Assembly (NCBI RefSeq): GCF_016863035.1
Contig: NZ_BOOC01000001.1
Coordinates: 404,133 to 468,132 of the forward strand
Direction: 5' to 3'
DNA length: 64,000 bases
Source of the DNA: Microbispora corallina
GTDB taxonomy: Bacteria > Actinomycetota > Actinomycetes > Streptosporangiales > Streptosporangiaceae
Shown piece by piece: positions 1 to 7,334 of the stretch (position 1 is the stretch's first letter; each line of letters begins with the position of its first letter). The notes under the pieces were generated by a model. That model was given only the letters and a program-made list of their open reading frames with translations. It was not told the origin of the DNA and did not search any database. Both the position numbers and the translations under genes were made by a program.

Positions 1-233
1 AGCCCGGCGAAGCTCTGGTCGCTGCCGTGCAGGTGCAGCAGCCCGCCCGCGATGGCCCAGGTGCACAGGACCCAGTCGACGACGACGGCGCCGAGGCGGC
101 GGCCCCAGCTCGCGACGGCTCCGGGGCCCGCCTGCGGCAGGCCGAGCCGCTCACCCGGGTAGCCGAGATCGGTTCCCGTGGCCCGGGTGCCGCCGAGCCA
201 CGTCTGCGTCCATCGCGGCTGCCGGTCACTCAT
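1..233 (-). CDS. RDD family membrane protein, N-terminal part (runs off the window)
   Basis: Reading leftwards from an ATG at 233 the frame stays open to the window edge, about 77 residues. It begins MSDRQPRWTQTWLGG and continues through GAVASWGRRLGAVVVDWVLC into a first hydrophobic helix, which is the R-D-D-like opening of RDD-domain membrane proteins (here R and D of GRRLGAVVVDW). RDD proteins are multi-pass membrane proteins of mostly unknown transport role and often lie next to glnA in actinomycetes. The rest of the gene is outside the window. It is divergent from the next gene. Family assignment is by motif and context. Confidence 0.7.
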   Translation of the reverse strand, partial: MSDRQPRWTQTWLGGTRATGTDLGYPGERLGLPQAGPGAVASWGRRLGAVVVDWVLCTWAIAGGLLHLHGSDQSFAG

Positions 234-362
234 GGTTCATCAGCGTATCGGGGGCGGTGACCGGTCTGGCATTCGGAGGCGCGGCGCTTCATGATTGGGC
301 ACGCCATGGCTTGTTTTGTCCTCTATCGTTAGACGCTTCGGACCTAGCGCTGGGAGTGATCG

Positions 363-1424
363 GTGCGGCCGGCGGATCCTGATGACATCGACGCCCGTTT
401 CGAGGCGTTGATCGCCCAGTTCGACGAGGACGAGATCCGGCGGATCACCGCCGAGGCCGAGCGCGGGCTCGGCCCGGGCGGCCGCCGGGCGCGGGCCCCC
501 GTCGTGGTCCTCGCGCTGGCCGCGCTGGTCGTGGCCGTCGGGCTGGTGATCAGTCTGCGCCCCGACGTGCTCGGCAAGCTGGGCTCGCTGCGGTCGGCGG
601 CCGCCGGCGGGGAGCCGGCGCACCAGCCGCACTTCGGCCCCGCGGTCGCGCGGCCCGGCCCCGTGCTCACGCCGATCAGCGACGATGACGACGCGTTCCT
701 CGAAGGCGGCGGCGTGGCCTCGGCGCTGCCGCCCGTCGACCCGTTCGCCGGCTCCCGGGCCGCCGGTTTCGCCGACGGCGTGAAGGGGGTCGTGCTCCCC
801 CGGGCCCGGGCGCTCGGCGGGCTGAGCCGCAAGCAGGTGGCCAAGGCGCTCCGGCGCGTACGGCGCCTGCTGGCGGCGGCCCGGCTCGACCCGGCCGCGA
901 TCAGGGGCGGCAGGCCGTCCGCGCTCGCCAAGCTGCTGGACCCGGAGCAGCGGGCGTACTTCCTCAAGCACCTCGACAAGGGCCGCGCCTCCAACACCCG
1001 CGCCTGGGCGTTCAGCCTCGCGCCGGGGAGCGCCGATCTGACGACGGACACCGTGAAGGTCGACGGCGCGACCACGACGGCCAGGCGGCGGTCGAAGGAC
1101 GGCCGCGGCGGGATCACGATCACGGCCGACTACCTGCTCGTGTACGCCGTGAACCGGCCAGGCGACCGGGCCTCCGCCCGGCGGCTCGTGGACCATTACC
1201 GCGCGCGTTTCTCCGCCTGGGAGGAGGACGGGGACGTCGTCGTCTGGCTCGACCAGACGTCGTCGGGAACGGCCGGCGCGAGTTGCGATTTCGACGACGG
1301 ATTCGTCCATCCGCATTTCGACGGCGAGTCGCAGCGGGTGCAGCCGTCCGGCCCGCCCGCCGATCCGTACAACCGGGGACACGACGTGGCGCGCGGCGGG
1401 TGCCAGGCGACGACGAGGACCTGA
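363..1424 (+). CDS. membrane-anchored protein of unknown function upstream of glnA
   Basis: A 353-residue protein starting at GTG 363 behind GGGAG. The first 45 residues are charged and cytoplasmic in character. One hydrophobic segment (about residues 46-64, APVVVLALAALVVAVGLVIS) follows, then a long extracytoplasmic region ending in a stretch rich in D, H and C. No catalytic motif is recognised. The C-terminal third contains a WEEDGDVVVWLDQ segment and two cysteines that could pair outside the membrane. It reads towards glnA but about 205 bp, including the GlnR box, separates them, so glnA has its own promoter. Coding frame is clear from codon bias; function is unknown. Confidence 0.75.
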   Translation: MRPADPDDIDARFEALIAQFDEDEIRRITAEAERGLGPGGRRARAPVVVLALAALVVAVGLVISLRPDVLGKLGSLRSAAAGGEPAHQPHFGPAVARPGPVLTPISDDDDAFLEGGGVASALPPVDPFAGSRAAGFADGVKGVVLPRARALGGLSRKQVAKALRRVRRLLAAARLDPAAIRGGRPSALAKLLDPEQRAYFLKHLDKGRASNTRAWAFSLAPGSADLTTDTVKVDGATTTARRRSKDGRGGITITADYLLVYAVNRPGDRASARRLVDHYRARFSAWEEDGDVVVWLDQTSSGTAGASCDFDDGFVHPHFDGESQRVQPSGPPADPYNRGHDVARGGCQATTRT

Positions 1425-1540
1425 TCCGTGCGTAGGATGGGGCTCTGACCTGCGCCGACTCGGCAACCGGGGGGTGATCTCCGAGGGCGCGGGCGCGCCG
1501 CGGGACAGCGGGTCCCAGCGGTGCTGTTGAGGCGTTTCCA

Positions 1541-1578
1541 TTAACACGCGCGAAACAAACGAGACATGGCGCGGAAAC
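1541..1578 (+). promoter_or_regulatory. GlnR-type box upstream of glnA
   Basis: Four pentamers spaced by exactly six bases read TTAAC, GAAAC, GACAT, GAAAC (1541-1545, 1552-1556, 1563-1567, 1574-1578). This fits the actinobacterial GlnR pattern gTnAC-n6-GAAAC repeated twice. It ends 51 bp before the glnA start codon. Inference: glnA is under GlnR nitrogen control, as in Streptomyces. Confidence 0.75.
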
Positions 1579-1629
1579 GGCGCGCGCCTATTTTCGGGTT
1601 GCTAGCCCATGCCCCTGGGAGGTTCGAGA

Positions 1630-3054
1630 GTGTTCAACTCCGCCGACGACGTCCTCAAGTTCATCCGGGACGAGGGTGTGCAGTTCGTTGACGTCAGGTT
1701 CACGGACCTGCCGGGCACGACGCACCACTTCACCTTCCCGTCCGAGAACTTCGGGCCGAATGTCTTCTCCGACGGCCTGATGTTCGACGGCTCGTCCATT
1801 CGCGGTTTCCAGGCCATCCACGAGTCGGACATGCTCCTGCTGCCCGACCCGAGCACGGCCGTGCTCGACCCGTTCCGTCAGCACAAGACGCTGAACATCA
1901 ACTTCTTCGTGCACGACCCGCTGACGGGCGAGGCCTACAGCCGGGACCCCCGCAACGTCGCCCGTAAGGCCGAGGAGTACCTCAAGGGCACGGGCATCGC
2001 GGACACCGTCTACTTCGGCCCCGAGGCCGAGTTCTACATCTTCGACGACGTCCGCTTCGAGACGCGTCAGAACGCGGGCTACTACTACATCGACTCCATC
2101 GAGGGCGCCTGGAACACCGGCAAGGCCTCCGAGGGCGGCAACCTGGGCTACAAGCCGCGCTACAAGGGCGGCTACTTCCCCGTCCCGCCGATGGACCACT
2201 TCACCGACCTGCGCTCCGAGATGGTCCGCAACCTCATCGACGCGGGCATCGAGACCGAGATGCAGCACCACGAGGTGGGCACCGCCGGCCAGGCCGAGAT
2301 CGACTTCAGGTTCGGCACACTGCTCAAGACGGCCGACAACCTGATGCTGTACAAGTACATCATCAAGAGCACCGCCATCCAGGCCGGCCGCACCGTCACG
2401 TTCATGCCCAAGCCGATCTTCGGTGACAACGGCTCCGGCATGCACTGCCACCAGTCGCTCTGGAAGGACGGCGAGCCCCTCTTCTACGACGAGGTCGGCT
2501 ACGCCGGGCTGTCGGACACCGCGCGTTACTACATCGGCGGCCTGCTCAAGCACGCCCCGTCGCTGCTCGCCTTCACGAACCCGACGGTGAACTCCTACCA
2601 CCGTCTGGTGCCGGGCTACGAGGCCCCGGTCAACCTGGTCTACTCCCAGCGCAACCGGTCGGCCTGCGTCCGCATCCCGATCACGGGCTCCAACCCGAAG
2701 GCCAAGCGCATCGAGTTCCGCGTCCCGGACCCGTCCTGCAACCCGTACTTCGCCTTCGCCGCGATGCTGATGGCGGGCCTGGACGGCATCCGCAACAAGA
2801 TCGAGCCGCCGGAGCCGGTCGACAAGGACCTCTACGAGCTCCCGCCGGAGGAGGCCCGCAACATCCCGCAGGTGCCGGGCTCGCTGCCCGCCGTCCTCGA
2901 CGCGCTCGAGGCCGACCACGACTACCTGCTCGAGGGCGGCGTCTTCACGCCCGACCTCATCGAGACCTGGGTGGCCTACAAGCGCGAGAACGAGGTCGAC
3001 CCGATCCGCCTCCGCCCGCACCCGCACGAGTTCGAGCTCTACTACGACGTGTGA
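1630..3054 (+). CDS. glnA: glutamine synthetase, type I-beta (adenylylatable)
   Basis: Makes glutamine from glutamate, ammonia and ATP; dodecameric cytosolic enzyme at the centre of nitrogen assimilation. The 474-residue protein starts [20 protein letters not shown], the standard GSI opening. An ATG at 1609 is in frame, but GTG 1630 sits behind GGGAGG with good spacing and gives the family length. Visible signatures include [10 protein letters not shown], the PEAEFYIF metal-binding strand, [11 protein letters not shown], and [14 protein letters not shown]. The adenylylation loop is intact ([12 protein letters not shown], Tyr about residue 402), so it is a substrate for the GlnE encoded at 25250-28249. 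A GlnR box lies upstream. No convincing terminator is seen because mobile-element debris starts directly after the stop codon. Confidence 0.97.
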   Translation: MFNSADDVLKFIRDEGVQFVDVRFTDLPGTTHHFTFPSENFGPNVFSDGLMFDGSSIRGFQAIHESDMLLLPDPSTAVLDPFRQHKTLNINFFVHDPLTGEAYSRDPRNVARKAEEYLKGTGIADTVYFGPEAEFYIFDDVRFETRQNAGYYYIDSIEGAWNTGKASEGGNLGYKPRYKGGYFPVPPMDHFTDLRSEMVRNLIDAGIETEMQHHEVGTAGQAEIDFRFGTLLKTADNLMLYKYIIKSTAIQAGRTVTFMPKPIFGDNGSGMHCHQSLWKDGEPLFYDEVGYAGLSDTARYYIGGLLKHAPSLLAFTNPTVNSYHRLVPGYEAPVNLVYSQRNRSACVRIPITGSNPKAKRIEFRVPDPSCNPYFAFAAMLMAGLDGIRNKIEPPEPVDKDLYELPPEEARNIPQVPGSLPAVLDALEADHDYLLEGGVFTPDLIETWVAYKRENEVDPIRLRPHPHEFELYYDV

Positions 3055-3081
3055 CCGGCGACCGCGCGGTGACGTGCATGT

Positions 3082-3408
3082 TCATCGCGCGGTGTCCGGC
3101 TGGTTCCGCCTCGGTTCCGTCCGAGCGGCGAGCACCGCATCCATGGCGGCCCGGGTCGACTCGTCAGAGTCGGGCCCCAGGTGGCCGTAGGTGTCGAGCG
3201 TGGTCTTGGCGCCGGCATGGCGGAGACGGGCCTGGACGACCTTGACGTCAGCGCCAGAGGAGATCAGGAGCGACGCGAGGTAGTGCCGCACGTCGTGGAA
3301 TCGGAAGCCCGTGGGAAGGTCCTGCACCTTGCCGCGGGCTTTCCGCATTGCGCGCTCAAGCGTCCAGGGACCGACCTGAGCGCCGCTGTCATCCCGATTC
3401 CCGGTCCT
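3082..3408 (-). pseudogene. tyrosine recombinase (integrase), C-terminal fragment
   Basis: On the minus strand the frame reads ...RDDSGAQVGPWTLERAMRKARGKV..., then TGFRFHDVRHYLASLLISSG, ARLRHAGAKTTLDTYGHL and stop at 3082. This is the catalytic C-terminus of a phage/AICE-type integrase with the HxxRH box and the catalytic Tyr in DTYGHL. The N-terminal DNA-binding part and the first catalytic Arg are missing: upstream the sequence runs into an IS30 transposase fragment in another frame. It starts 28 bp after the glnA stop codon. It is a dead remnant of an integrative element. Confidence 0.85.
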
Positions 3409-3595
3409 CGGCGCTCAAATGGTCGGCCCGGCGCACCCGCTCGCCCGGCGCGATGCCGCCATGGTGCTTCAGCACCGTGAAGACCGACCCCGGGGGCTTG
3501 CCCAGTGCCCGGGAGATCACGCTGATGGAGTCACCGGCGCGCCACCGCCGCCACAAGTCTTCTTTCATCGCGTCCGACATTCCCGGCCGACCCAT
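3389..3595 (-). mobile_element. IS30-family transposase, N-terminal fragment
   Basis: Begins ATG 3595 (MGRPGMSDAMKEDLWRRW) and contains the helix-turn-helix typical of IS30 transposases (RWRAGDSISVISRALGKPPG, then HHGGIAPGERVRR). It stops after about 68 residues at 3389, before the DDE catalytic domain, where the integrase remnant begins in a different frame. So either the IS was truncated by a later rearrangement or only its end was captured. It cannot encode an active transposase. Confidence 0.75.
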
Positions 3596-3645
3596 CCGAG
3601 CCACAGTCCATCCATCCACTGGCAGCGTTGCGTTGATCGTCTGAA

Positions 3646-3730
3646 TCTAAGACGGCTTTCTTCGTGCGGGAGACCGGTGAGCGTGGACCCGTTCATCGAG
3701 GCGGAGAAGCGGGACGGGGGCAACTACCCG
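3646..3730 (+). mobile_element. IS3-family orfA/orfB junction scrap
   Basis: In one frame the sequence reads KTAFFVRETGERGPVHRG, like the end of an IS3 OrfA. In the overlapping frame, from GTG 3677, it reads VSVDPFIEAEKRDGGNY, like the start of OrfB (SVxPFIEAEK is the usual opening). Both frames overlap as in IS3 elements with programmed frameshifting. Homology fades after about 85 bp; the rest of the transposase is absent. Short match, so identification is tentative. Confidence 0.5.
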
Positions 3731-3765
3731 TTCAGGGCTGCAGCTTTCTCGTGTACCTTCGGCTC

Positions 3766-4194
3766 GTGCCTCACCCGGGTCCCGCCGACAAGGCGGAAGC
3801 TGGAATCGGCACCGGGTGCGCGACCATACTTGTACTCTTCAGTCTTCTTTTGTCATCTTCGGCATCGGATGGCTTGGGCCTGCCCCACAGGCAGCAAATG
3901 ATGATGGAATCCGCGGCACGTTGACGATCGAGACAAGCGACTGTCGCAAGGCATGCGGCTGGACCGGCGAGTCTGTTTCAAGCGACGGGCGGCTCCGAGT
4001 CCCCCGATGTGGACACCGACGACCTGAACCCCAAGACACACGTCGGGGACCGTGTCCCCGTCATCTACGTAGACGGCAGGGCATGTTGGCCTGACGGCTC
4101 AACTGAGTGGCTCAAGACCATCGCACTCATTCTCTTCGGTCTGGTGATCATCGGGTGCGCGATCCGGCAAAGGCGATTCGCCGGACCCCGCTGA
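3766..4194 (+). pseudogene. small two-helix membrane protein (DUF3592-like), two frameshifts
   Basis: Three frames must be joined to read one protein: MPHPGPADKAEAGIGTGCAT then ILVLFSL (from GTG 3766); FVIFGIGWLGPAPQAANDDG and IETSDCRKACGWTGESVSSD after a shift near 3845; and, after a shift in the run of Cs at 4001-4005, VDTDDLNPKTHVGDRVPVIY to EWLKTIALILFGLVIIGCAI and stop at 4194. The composite has an N-terminal and a C-terminal membrane helix around a small extracytoplasmic domain with a V-G-D-x-V-P-V-x-Y motif, like DUF3592 proteins. Two independent frameshifts argue for decay rather than sequencing error. Confidence 0.6.
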
Positions 4195-4387
4195 GTAGGG
4201 CCGGGACAGCCGGCACGCCGACCTTCGCGTACCCGCAAGATGCAGCAGCGGCGCCTATGAAATCAGCAGGTACAGCGGCGATCTACGCCTCCAGCGGGGG
4301 CACTCTGGCTCCGGGGTGACCGCCAAGGGCCTGATCATCGTGGCGCTGGCTGAGGCAAGGGCGGGAGGCGCGAGGCCTCGTGCTCTC

Positions 4388-4408
4388 TATGCTGCGATAC
4401 AGCATAAT
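4388..4408 (+). promoter_or_regulatory. operator-like dyad overlapping a -10 (CATAAT)
   Basis: TATGCTG (4388-4394) and CAGCATA (4400-4406) form a perfect 7-bp inverted repeat with a 5-bp spacer. The right arm overlaps CATAAT (4403-4408), about 20 bp before the GTG start at 4429. It looks like a repressor site over a promoter; the regulator is not identifiable here. Confidence 0.45.
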
Positions 4409-4428
4409 GATCAGAGAAAGGCCGGGAC

Positions 4429-4650
4429 GTGTCCGAGCGAATCACCTGGACCATGCACCACTTCTCCCCGGCGAACCCGAAGGGCCATCAGCAAGGAGAT
4501 GTACCGGCGCTTCTCCGTAGGGTCGCGGACAGCATCGAGGACCTTGGAGACGTCGAGGTCCATGACCTGATCATGCATACAGAGATCACAGCCGAAGGCC
4601 CTTGGCCGAGCCTCACCGTGTACTTCGACTACAAGGCCGACCAGCCTTAA
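4429..4650 (+). CDS. conserved hypothetical small protein
   Basis: A 73-residue protein from GTG 4429 (preceded by AAAGG). It reads SERITWTMHHFSPANPKGHQ, then DVPALLRRVADSIEDLGDVE and ends with a PSLTVYFDY strand. No membrane segment or known catalytic motif. The regular alternation of helix and strand, the compact length and the upstream operator-like dyad support a real gene. Proteins of this type occur widely as small orphans near mobile DNA in actinomycetes (recollection, not checked). It is the last gene before the tRNA-Gly fragment. Confidence 0.65.
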   Translation: MSERITWTMHHFSPANPKGHQQGDVPALLRRVADSIEDLGDVEVHDLIMHTEITAEGPWPSLTVYFDYKADQP

Positions 4651-4777
4651 CCTGCGTCCCTGCTCCTGCCGTCGTGCAATCAGCGTGCGATGAGACAGGG
4701 GAACGAGGGGGCAACCACGGTCACTCGTGACCGGTCCTAGACCCAGGTCAGCGGCCCGACAAGACGTGATCAACGCC

Positions 4778-4822
4778 TTTCCCGAGCTGACAGCGCGGGT
4801 TCGATTCCCGTCGCCCGCTCCA
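4778..4822 (+). other. 3' half of a tRNA-Gly gene (att-like remnant, not a functional tRNA)
   Basis: From the anticodon loop TTTCCCGA (anticodon CCC) through the 3' anticodon stem GCTG, the T arm (GCGGGTTCGATTCCCGT) and acceptor strand CGCCCGCT with encoded CCA, the sequence matches an actinobacterial tRNA-Gly. The 5' half (D arm and 5' acceptor) is absent upstream. Integrative elements using tRNA 3' ends leave exactly such halves at their boundary, so this is best read as an att site. A 20-bp part of it recurs at 5667-5686. Confidence 0.8.
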
Positions 4823-4826
4823 AGAT

Positions 4827-5252
4827 CTAAGCGAGCACTTCCGGCAGCAGCCTGAACGCCGCCACATGCCGCGGCCGGATCAGGCCGAAATCACGCCGGT
4901 CGATCGTCGCGATCTGTGTGATTCCCAGACGCTCGGCGATTGCGACCACGGACACATCGGCAGGGTCGAGACGAGCATCTTTGTAAAGCCGGACGAGTTC
5001 GGCCATACGTCGTACGTCAGCGGCAAGCAGATCGACCAGCTCGAACTCCTCCGTGACGAGATCAAGGAACTGCGCATGTACGACCGGTCCCATATGCCTG
5101 TTGATCGTCCAACCGGCCTCGATAAGGATGGTCGAAGGAAGGAGCAACGGCCCTTCCAACTGCTCAAGGAGACGCACACACGAGGCATGGTGCTTGTCAT
5201 CGCGATCGACAACGGCGATCAGCGGCCCTGTGTCCAGGAGCGTAGCGGTCAC
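4827..5252 (-). CDS. PIN-domain ribonuclease toxin (VapC-like)
   Basis: A 141-residue PIN protein. The opening TATLLDTGPLIAVVDRDDKH carries the first conserved Asp (LLDTGPL). An acidic residue follows in LPSTILIEAGWTINR (Glu), and later LDPADVSVVAIAERLG and ATIDRRDFG supply the remaining metal-binding acids, the usual set for PIN RNases. Such toxins cut RNA and are neutralised by a partner encoded just upstream. Its start codon overlaps the stop of the antitoxin gene by 4 bp (ATGA), indicating translational coupling. The pair lies between two copies of a tRNA-Gly 3' sequence. Target RNA unknown. Confidence 0.85.
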   Translation of the reverse strand: MTATLLDTGPLIAVVDRDDKHHASCVRLLEQLEGPLLLPSTILIEAGWTINRHMGPVVHAQFLDLVTEEFELVDLLAADVRRMAELVRLYKDARLDPADVSVVAIAERLGITQIATIDRRDFGLIRPRHVAAFRLLPEVLA

Positions 5253-5494
5253 ACCGACCGATTGAATCGCTCCGCCAGCAGATCTTCGACCCGTTCCGAC
5301 AGATCGCCCTCTCCGGACGCGCCAATCCCCGCGATCGACAGCCGGCGGCGCCGCACCGGTTCCGACAGATCTTCGTTCGCGGCCTCAGCAAGTTCCGGGT
5401 CTGTCTTGACCAACCGCAGCAACCGACCCGCCTGGTCCGGCGACAGCCGGTCAACCAGGTGATGAAGCTCCTCATGCGCATGCCCGGCGCTCAT
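5249..5494 (-). CDS. putative antitoxin partner of the PIN toxin
   Basis: An 81-residue acidic, helical protein: SAGHAHEELHHLVDRLSPDQ, AGRLLRLVKTDPELAEAAN, ending ERVEDLLAERFNRSV. No classic ribbon-helix-helix or AbrB motif is obvious, but the LSPDQAxRLLRLV segment resembles short DNA-binding or dimerisation helices found in proteins encoded next to PIN toxins. The assignment rests mainly on position: it overlaps the toxin start by 4 bp and both are on the same strand. The upstream region contains no other gene. Confidence 0.65.
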   Translation of the reverse strand: MSAGHAHEELHHLVDRLSPDQAGRLLRLVKTDPELAEAANEDLSEPVRRRRLSIAGIGASGEGDLSERVEDLLAERFNRSV

Positions 5495-5666
5495 GCCCCG
5501 AGTCTACGCTCGCGATATCGCTAGCGGCAGGAACACGGTGGCGTGCCCGTTGCGTGCCCGTTCGGTCGGCGATCAGCGGGAACAATCGGGGACTCACGGT
5601 GACTCGACCGCCACACATGCAGGTCGATGTTCTCCCAACTCATGGAAAATGATCTTGAAAGGCAAG

Positions 5667-5686
5667 GCTGACAGCGCGGGTTCGAT
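5667..5686 (+). repeat. second copy of the tRNA-Gly 3' sequence (20 bp)
   Basis: GCTGACAGCGCGGGTTCGAT is identical to 4786-4805 inside the tRNA-Gly fragment. The two copies are in direct orientation and enclose about 860 bp containing only the toxin-antitoxin pair. The right copy runs within 2 bp of the truncated S66 peptidase fragment, so it marks a recombination joint. Confidence 0.8.
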
Positions 5687-5687
5687 G

Positions 5688-5925
5688 GATGCGGATGGCC
5701 GGATTCTTCACCAACGCCATGCTCGTCGGCCGCACCCGGGCCCCGGGCATCGACTCGCTCACCCAGCATGAGGCGGTGCTCGACGCACTCGGCGGCCTCG
5801 CCGTACCGATCATCGCTGACGTCGAGTGTGGCCATGTCCCGCCGTACATGCCTCTGGTCAACGGCGCTCACGGCCACGTGGTGTACACCGAACACCGCAA
5901 CGAACTCACACAGGCACTCACGTAG
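5688..5925 (+). pseudogene. C-terminal fragment of an S66 (MccF/LD-carboxypeptidase-like) peptidase
   Basis: The 78 residues from ATG 5689 (MRMAGFFTNAMLVGRTRAP...) are nearly identical to the C-terminus of the complete peptidase at 33158-34192. The fragment lacks two residues (NANAVLV became NAMLV) and ends with TQALT instead of TQTLT. It keeps the CGHVPPYMP segment with the catalytic His but has no nucleophile Ser region, so it cannot be active. Homology starts right after the 20-bp tRNA-derived repeat and ends just past the stop codon. Confidence 0.9.
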
Positions 5926-6270
5926 AGCCTGCGCGGTCCCGCGCATTCCCAAGATGGCCAGGATCGGGGCGCGATCAACAGTTCAGGCCCTCAGTTCCGT
6001 CTCTGTTCCGCCGGAACACAAGAGAGGTGACCAAGGGACGCGGCGAGGCTACGGGTATCGACGCCGTCTGCGAGGAGCACGCTCGCGACGCCTGGCAGGA
6101 ACCCCGACATCGGGTCCGAGTTCGCACACCGGAAATGGCAGAGCACCTTCGGTGCGCCCGTTCACTTATGGCAGAAGGCTCGGTCAGCGCGTGGATTACT
6201 TGATTACAAACATGGCAGGATGGCCGAGATCTGACAGGGAAGTCGTGTCGAAGCCCGGAGTTGATCACTG
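5926..6270. other. no intact gene; possible short coding remnant
   Basis: No complete gene is seen. One plus-strand frame is open to a stop at 6209-6211 and reads GSEFAHRKWQSTFGAPVHLW and ...ARGLLDYKHGRMAEI, which looks like the tail of a protein but has no recognisable family and no start. The region just before the GTG at 6271 lacks a strong ribosome binding site. Confidence 0.4.
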
Positions 6271-7032
6271 GTGATCGTCGAGTACATCCGCTACCGCATT
6301 CCCGGCGAGCGGAGCGAGGACTTCGAGGCGGCCTATCACAAGGCCGCCGACTGTCTGTCACGCGCTCCGCAGTGTGCCGACTACGAGCTCGCCCGCAGCG
6401 TCGAACAGCCCGAGTCCTACATTCTGCGGATCACGTGGACATCGGCGAAGGATCACCTGGAAGGGTTTCGCCGCAGCGATCTGTTCCAGGAGTTCTTCGC
6501 CGCCATCGGTCCGTTCGTGCACGACATCGAGGAGATGAGCCACTACGAACGCACAGCGGTGCGCGGTACGGGCGGTTCGATTCCCTCGCTGTACGACTGG
6601 GCGGGCGGCGCCGAGGCGCTCGAACGGCTCACGGAGAGGTTCTACGATCTCGTCGCGGTCGATGACCTGATCGGGCCCCTGTTCAAGCACATGAATCCTG
6701 ATCACCCGCGCTTTGTGGCGATGTGGCTGGGAGAGGTCTTCGGAGGGCCGGCCCGTTACACCCACGAGCGGGGCGGCTACCGGCACATGCTCTCCATGCA
6801 CCTCGGCAAGGCCATCACCGAACCCATGCGGCGCCGGTGGGTCAGCCTGCTGATGGACGCGGCCGACGAGGTCGGACTGCCCGCCGATCCTGAGTTCCGC
6901 GCCGCGTTCACGGGCTACATCGAGTGGGGGACGCGTCTGGCACTGGCGAATTCACAGCCGGGTGCGGAGCCCGTGCGCGAGGCTCCCGTACCGCATTGGG
7001 GCTGGGGTGTGGCCCCTCCCTACAGCGGCTGA
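6271..7032 (+). CDS. ABM domain fused to group II truncated haemoglobin
   Basis: A 253-residue fusion. Residues 1-95 (MIVEYIRYRIPGERSEDFEA to IEEMSHYER) form an antibiotic-biosynthesis-monooxygenase-type ferredoxin fold. Residues about 107-235 are a truncated globin of group II/O: SLYDWAGGAEALERLTERFY, the PDHPRFVAMWLGEVFGGP segment, the proximal His in YRHMLSMHLG and the conserved Trp in MRRRWV. The globin would bind haem and react with O2 or NO/peroxides; the ABM half may bind or oxidise a small aromatic. GTG 6271 is chosen because the ABM strand starts immediately. It is the only clearly intact enzyme gene in the 3.1-7.3 kb island. Confidence 0.85.
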   Translation: MIVEYIRYRIPGERSEDFEAAYHKAADCLSRAPQCADYELARSVEQPESYILRITWTSAKDHLEGFRRSDLFQEFFAAIGPFVHDIEEMSHYERTAVRGTGGSIPSLYDWAGGAEALERLTERFYDLVAVDDLIGPLFKHMNPDHPRFVAMWLGEVFGGPARYTHERGGYRHMLSMHLGKAITEPMRRRWVSLLMDAADEVGLPADPEFRAAFTGYIEWGTRLALANSQPGAEPVREAPVPHWGWGVAPPYSG

Positions 7033-7215
7033 GCACAACGCCAGGCCGGCGCCTTCCGGTGGTCTCAGCGGAGGATCCGCAAGGGTGCATGTAATGCAGT
7101 CGCAGACCCTCTCGATCGTTGAAGCATGACCGAATGACATCCCTCATCGCTCATACCAGCGTCGACTGCCTCGACGCCTACACCTTGTCGACCTTCGCAG
7201 CCAGGCCGAAGATTG

Positions 7216-7264
7216 GTGGAACCGGAAGCCCGTGGGAAGGTCTCGAACCTTGCCACGGGCTTTC
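7216..7264 (-). repeat. 49-bp integrase remnant matching 3295-3343
   Basis: This stretch matches 44 of 49 bases of the integrase fragment at 3295-3343. On the minus strand it reads KARGKVRDLPTGFRFH, stopping just before the HxxRH box, after which similarity ends. It is too short to be a gene and marks a second integrase insertion or a duplicated piece of the first. The rest of 7033-7334 holds no gene. Confidence 0.7.
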
Positions 7265-7334
7265 TTGCACCGCAGGCTCGCCGTCCGACGTCACGCGGCC
7301 GTACTGTCGAACGCATTGACGAAGGAGGACTCCG

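Noticed and set aside
240..1547. Long minus-strand open frame (435 codons) over the gene upstream of glnA
   Set aside because: It is the antisense of a codon-biased plus-strand gene; its residues are Arg/Pro/Gly-rich with no domain, as usual for shadow frames in high-GC DNA.
1609..1630. ATG 1609 as the start of glnA
   Set aside because: GTG 1630 has a better-placed GGGAGG and gives the family start VFNSADDV and the standard length.
3061..3091. CGCGCGG repeats directly after glnA as an att site
   Set aside because: The motif is short, self-complementary and common in GC-rich DNA; no second copy at another boundary was found.
4778..4822. A functional tRNA-Gly gene
   Set aside because: Only anticodon loop to CCA is present; no D arm or 5' acceptor strand precedes it.
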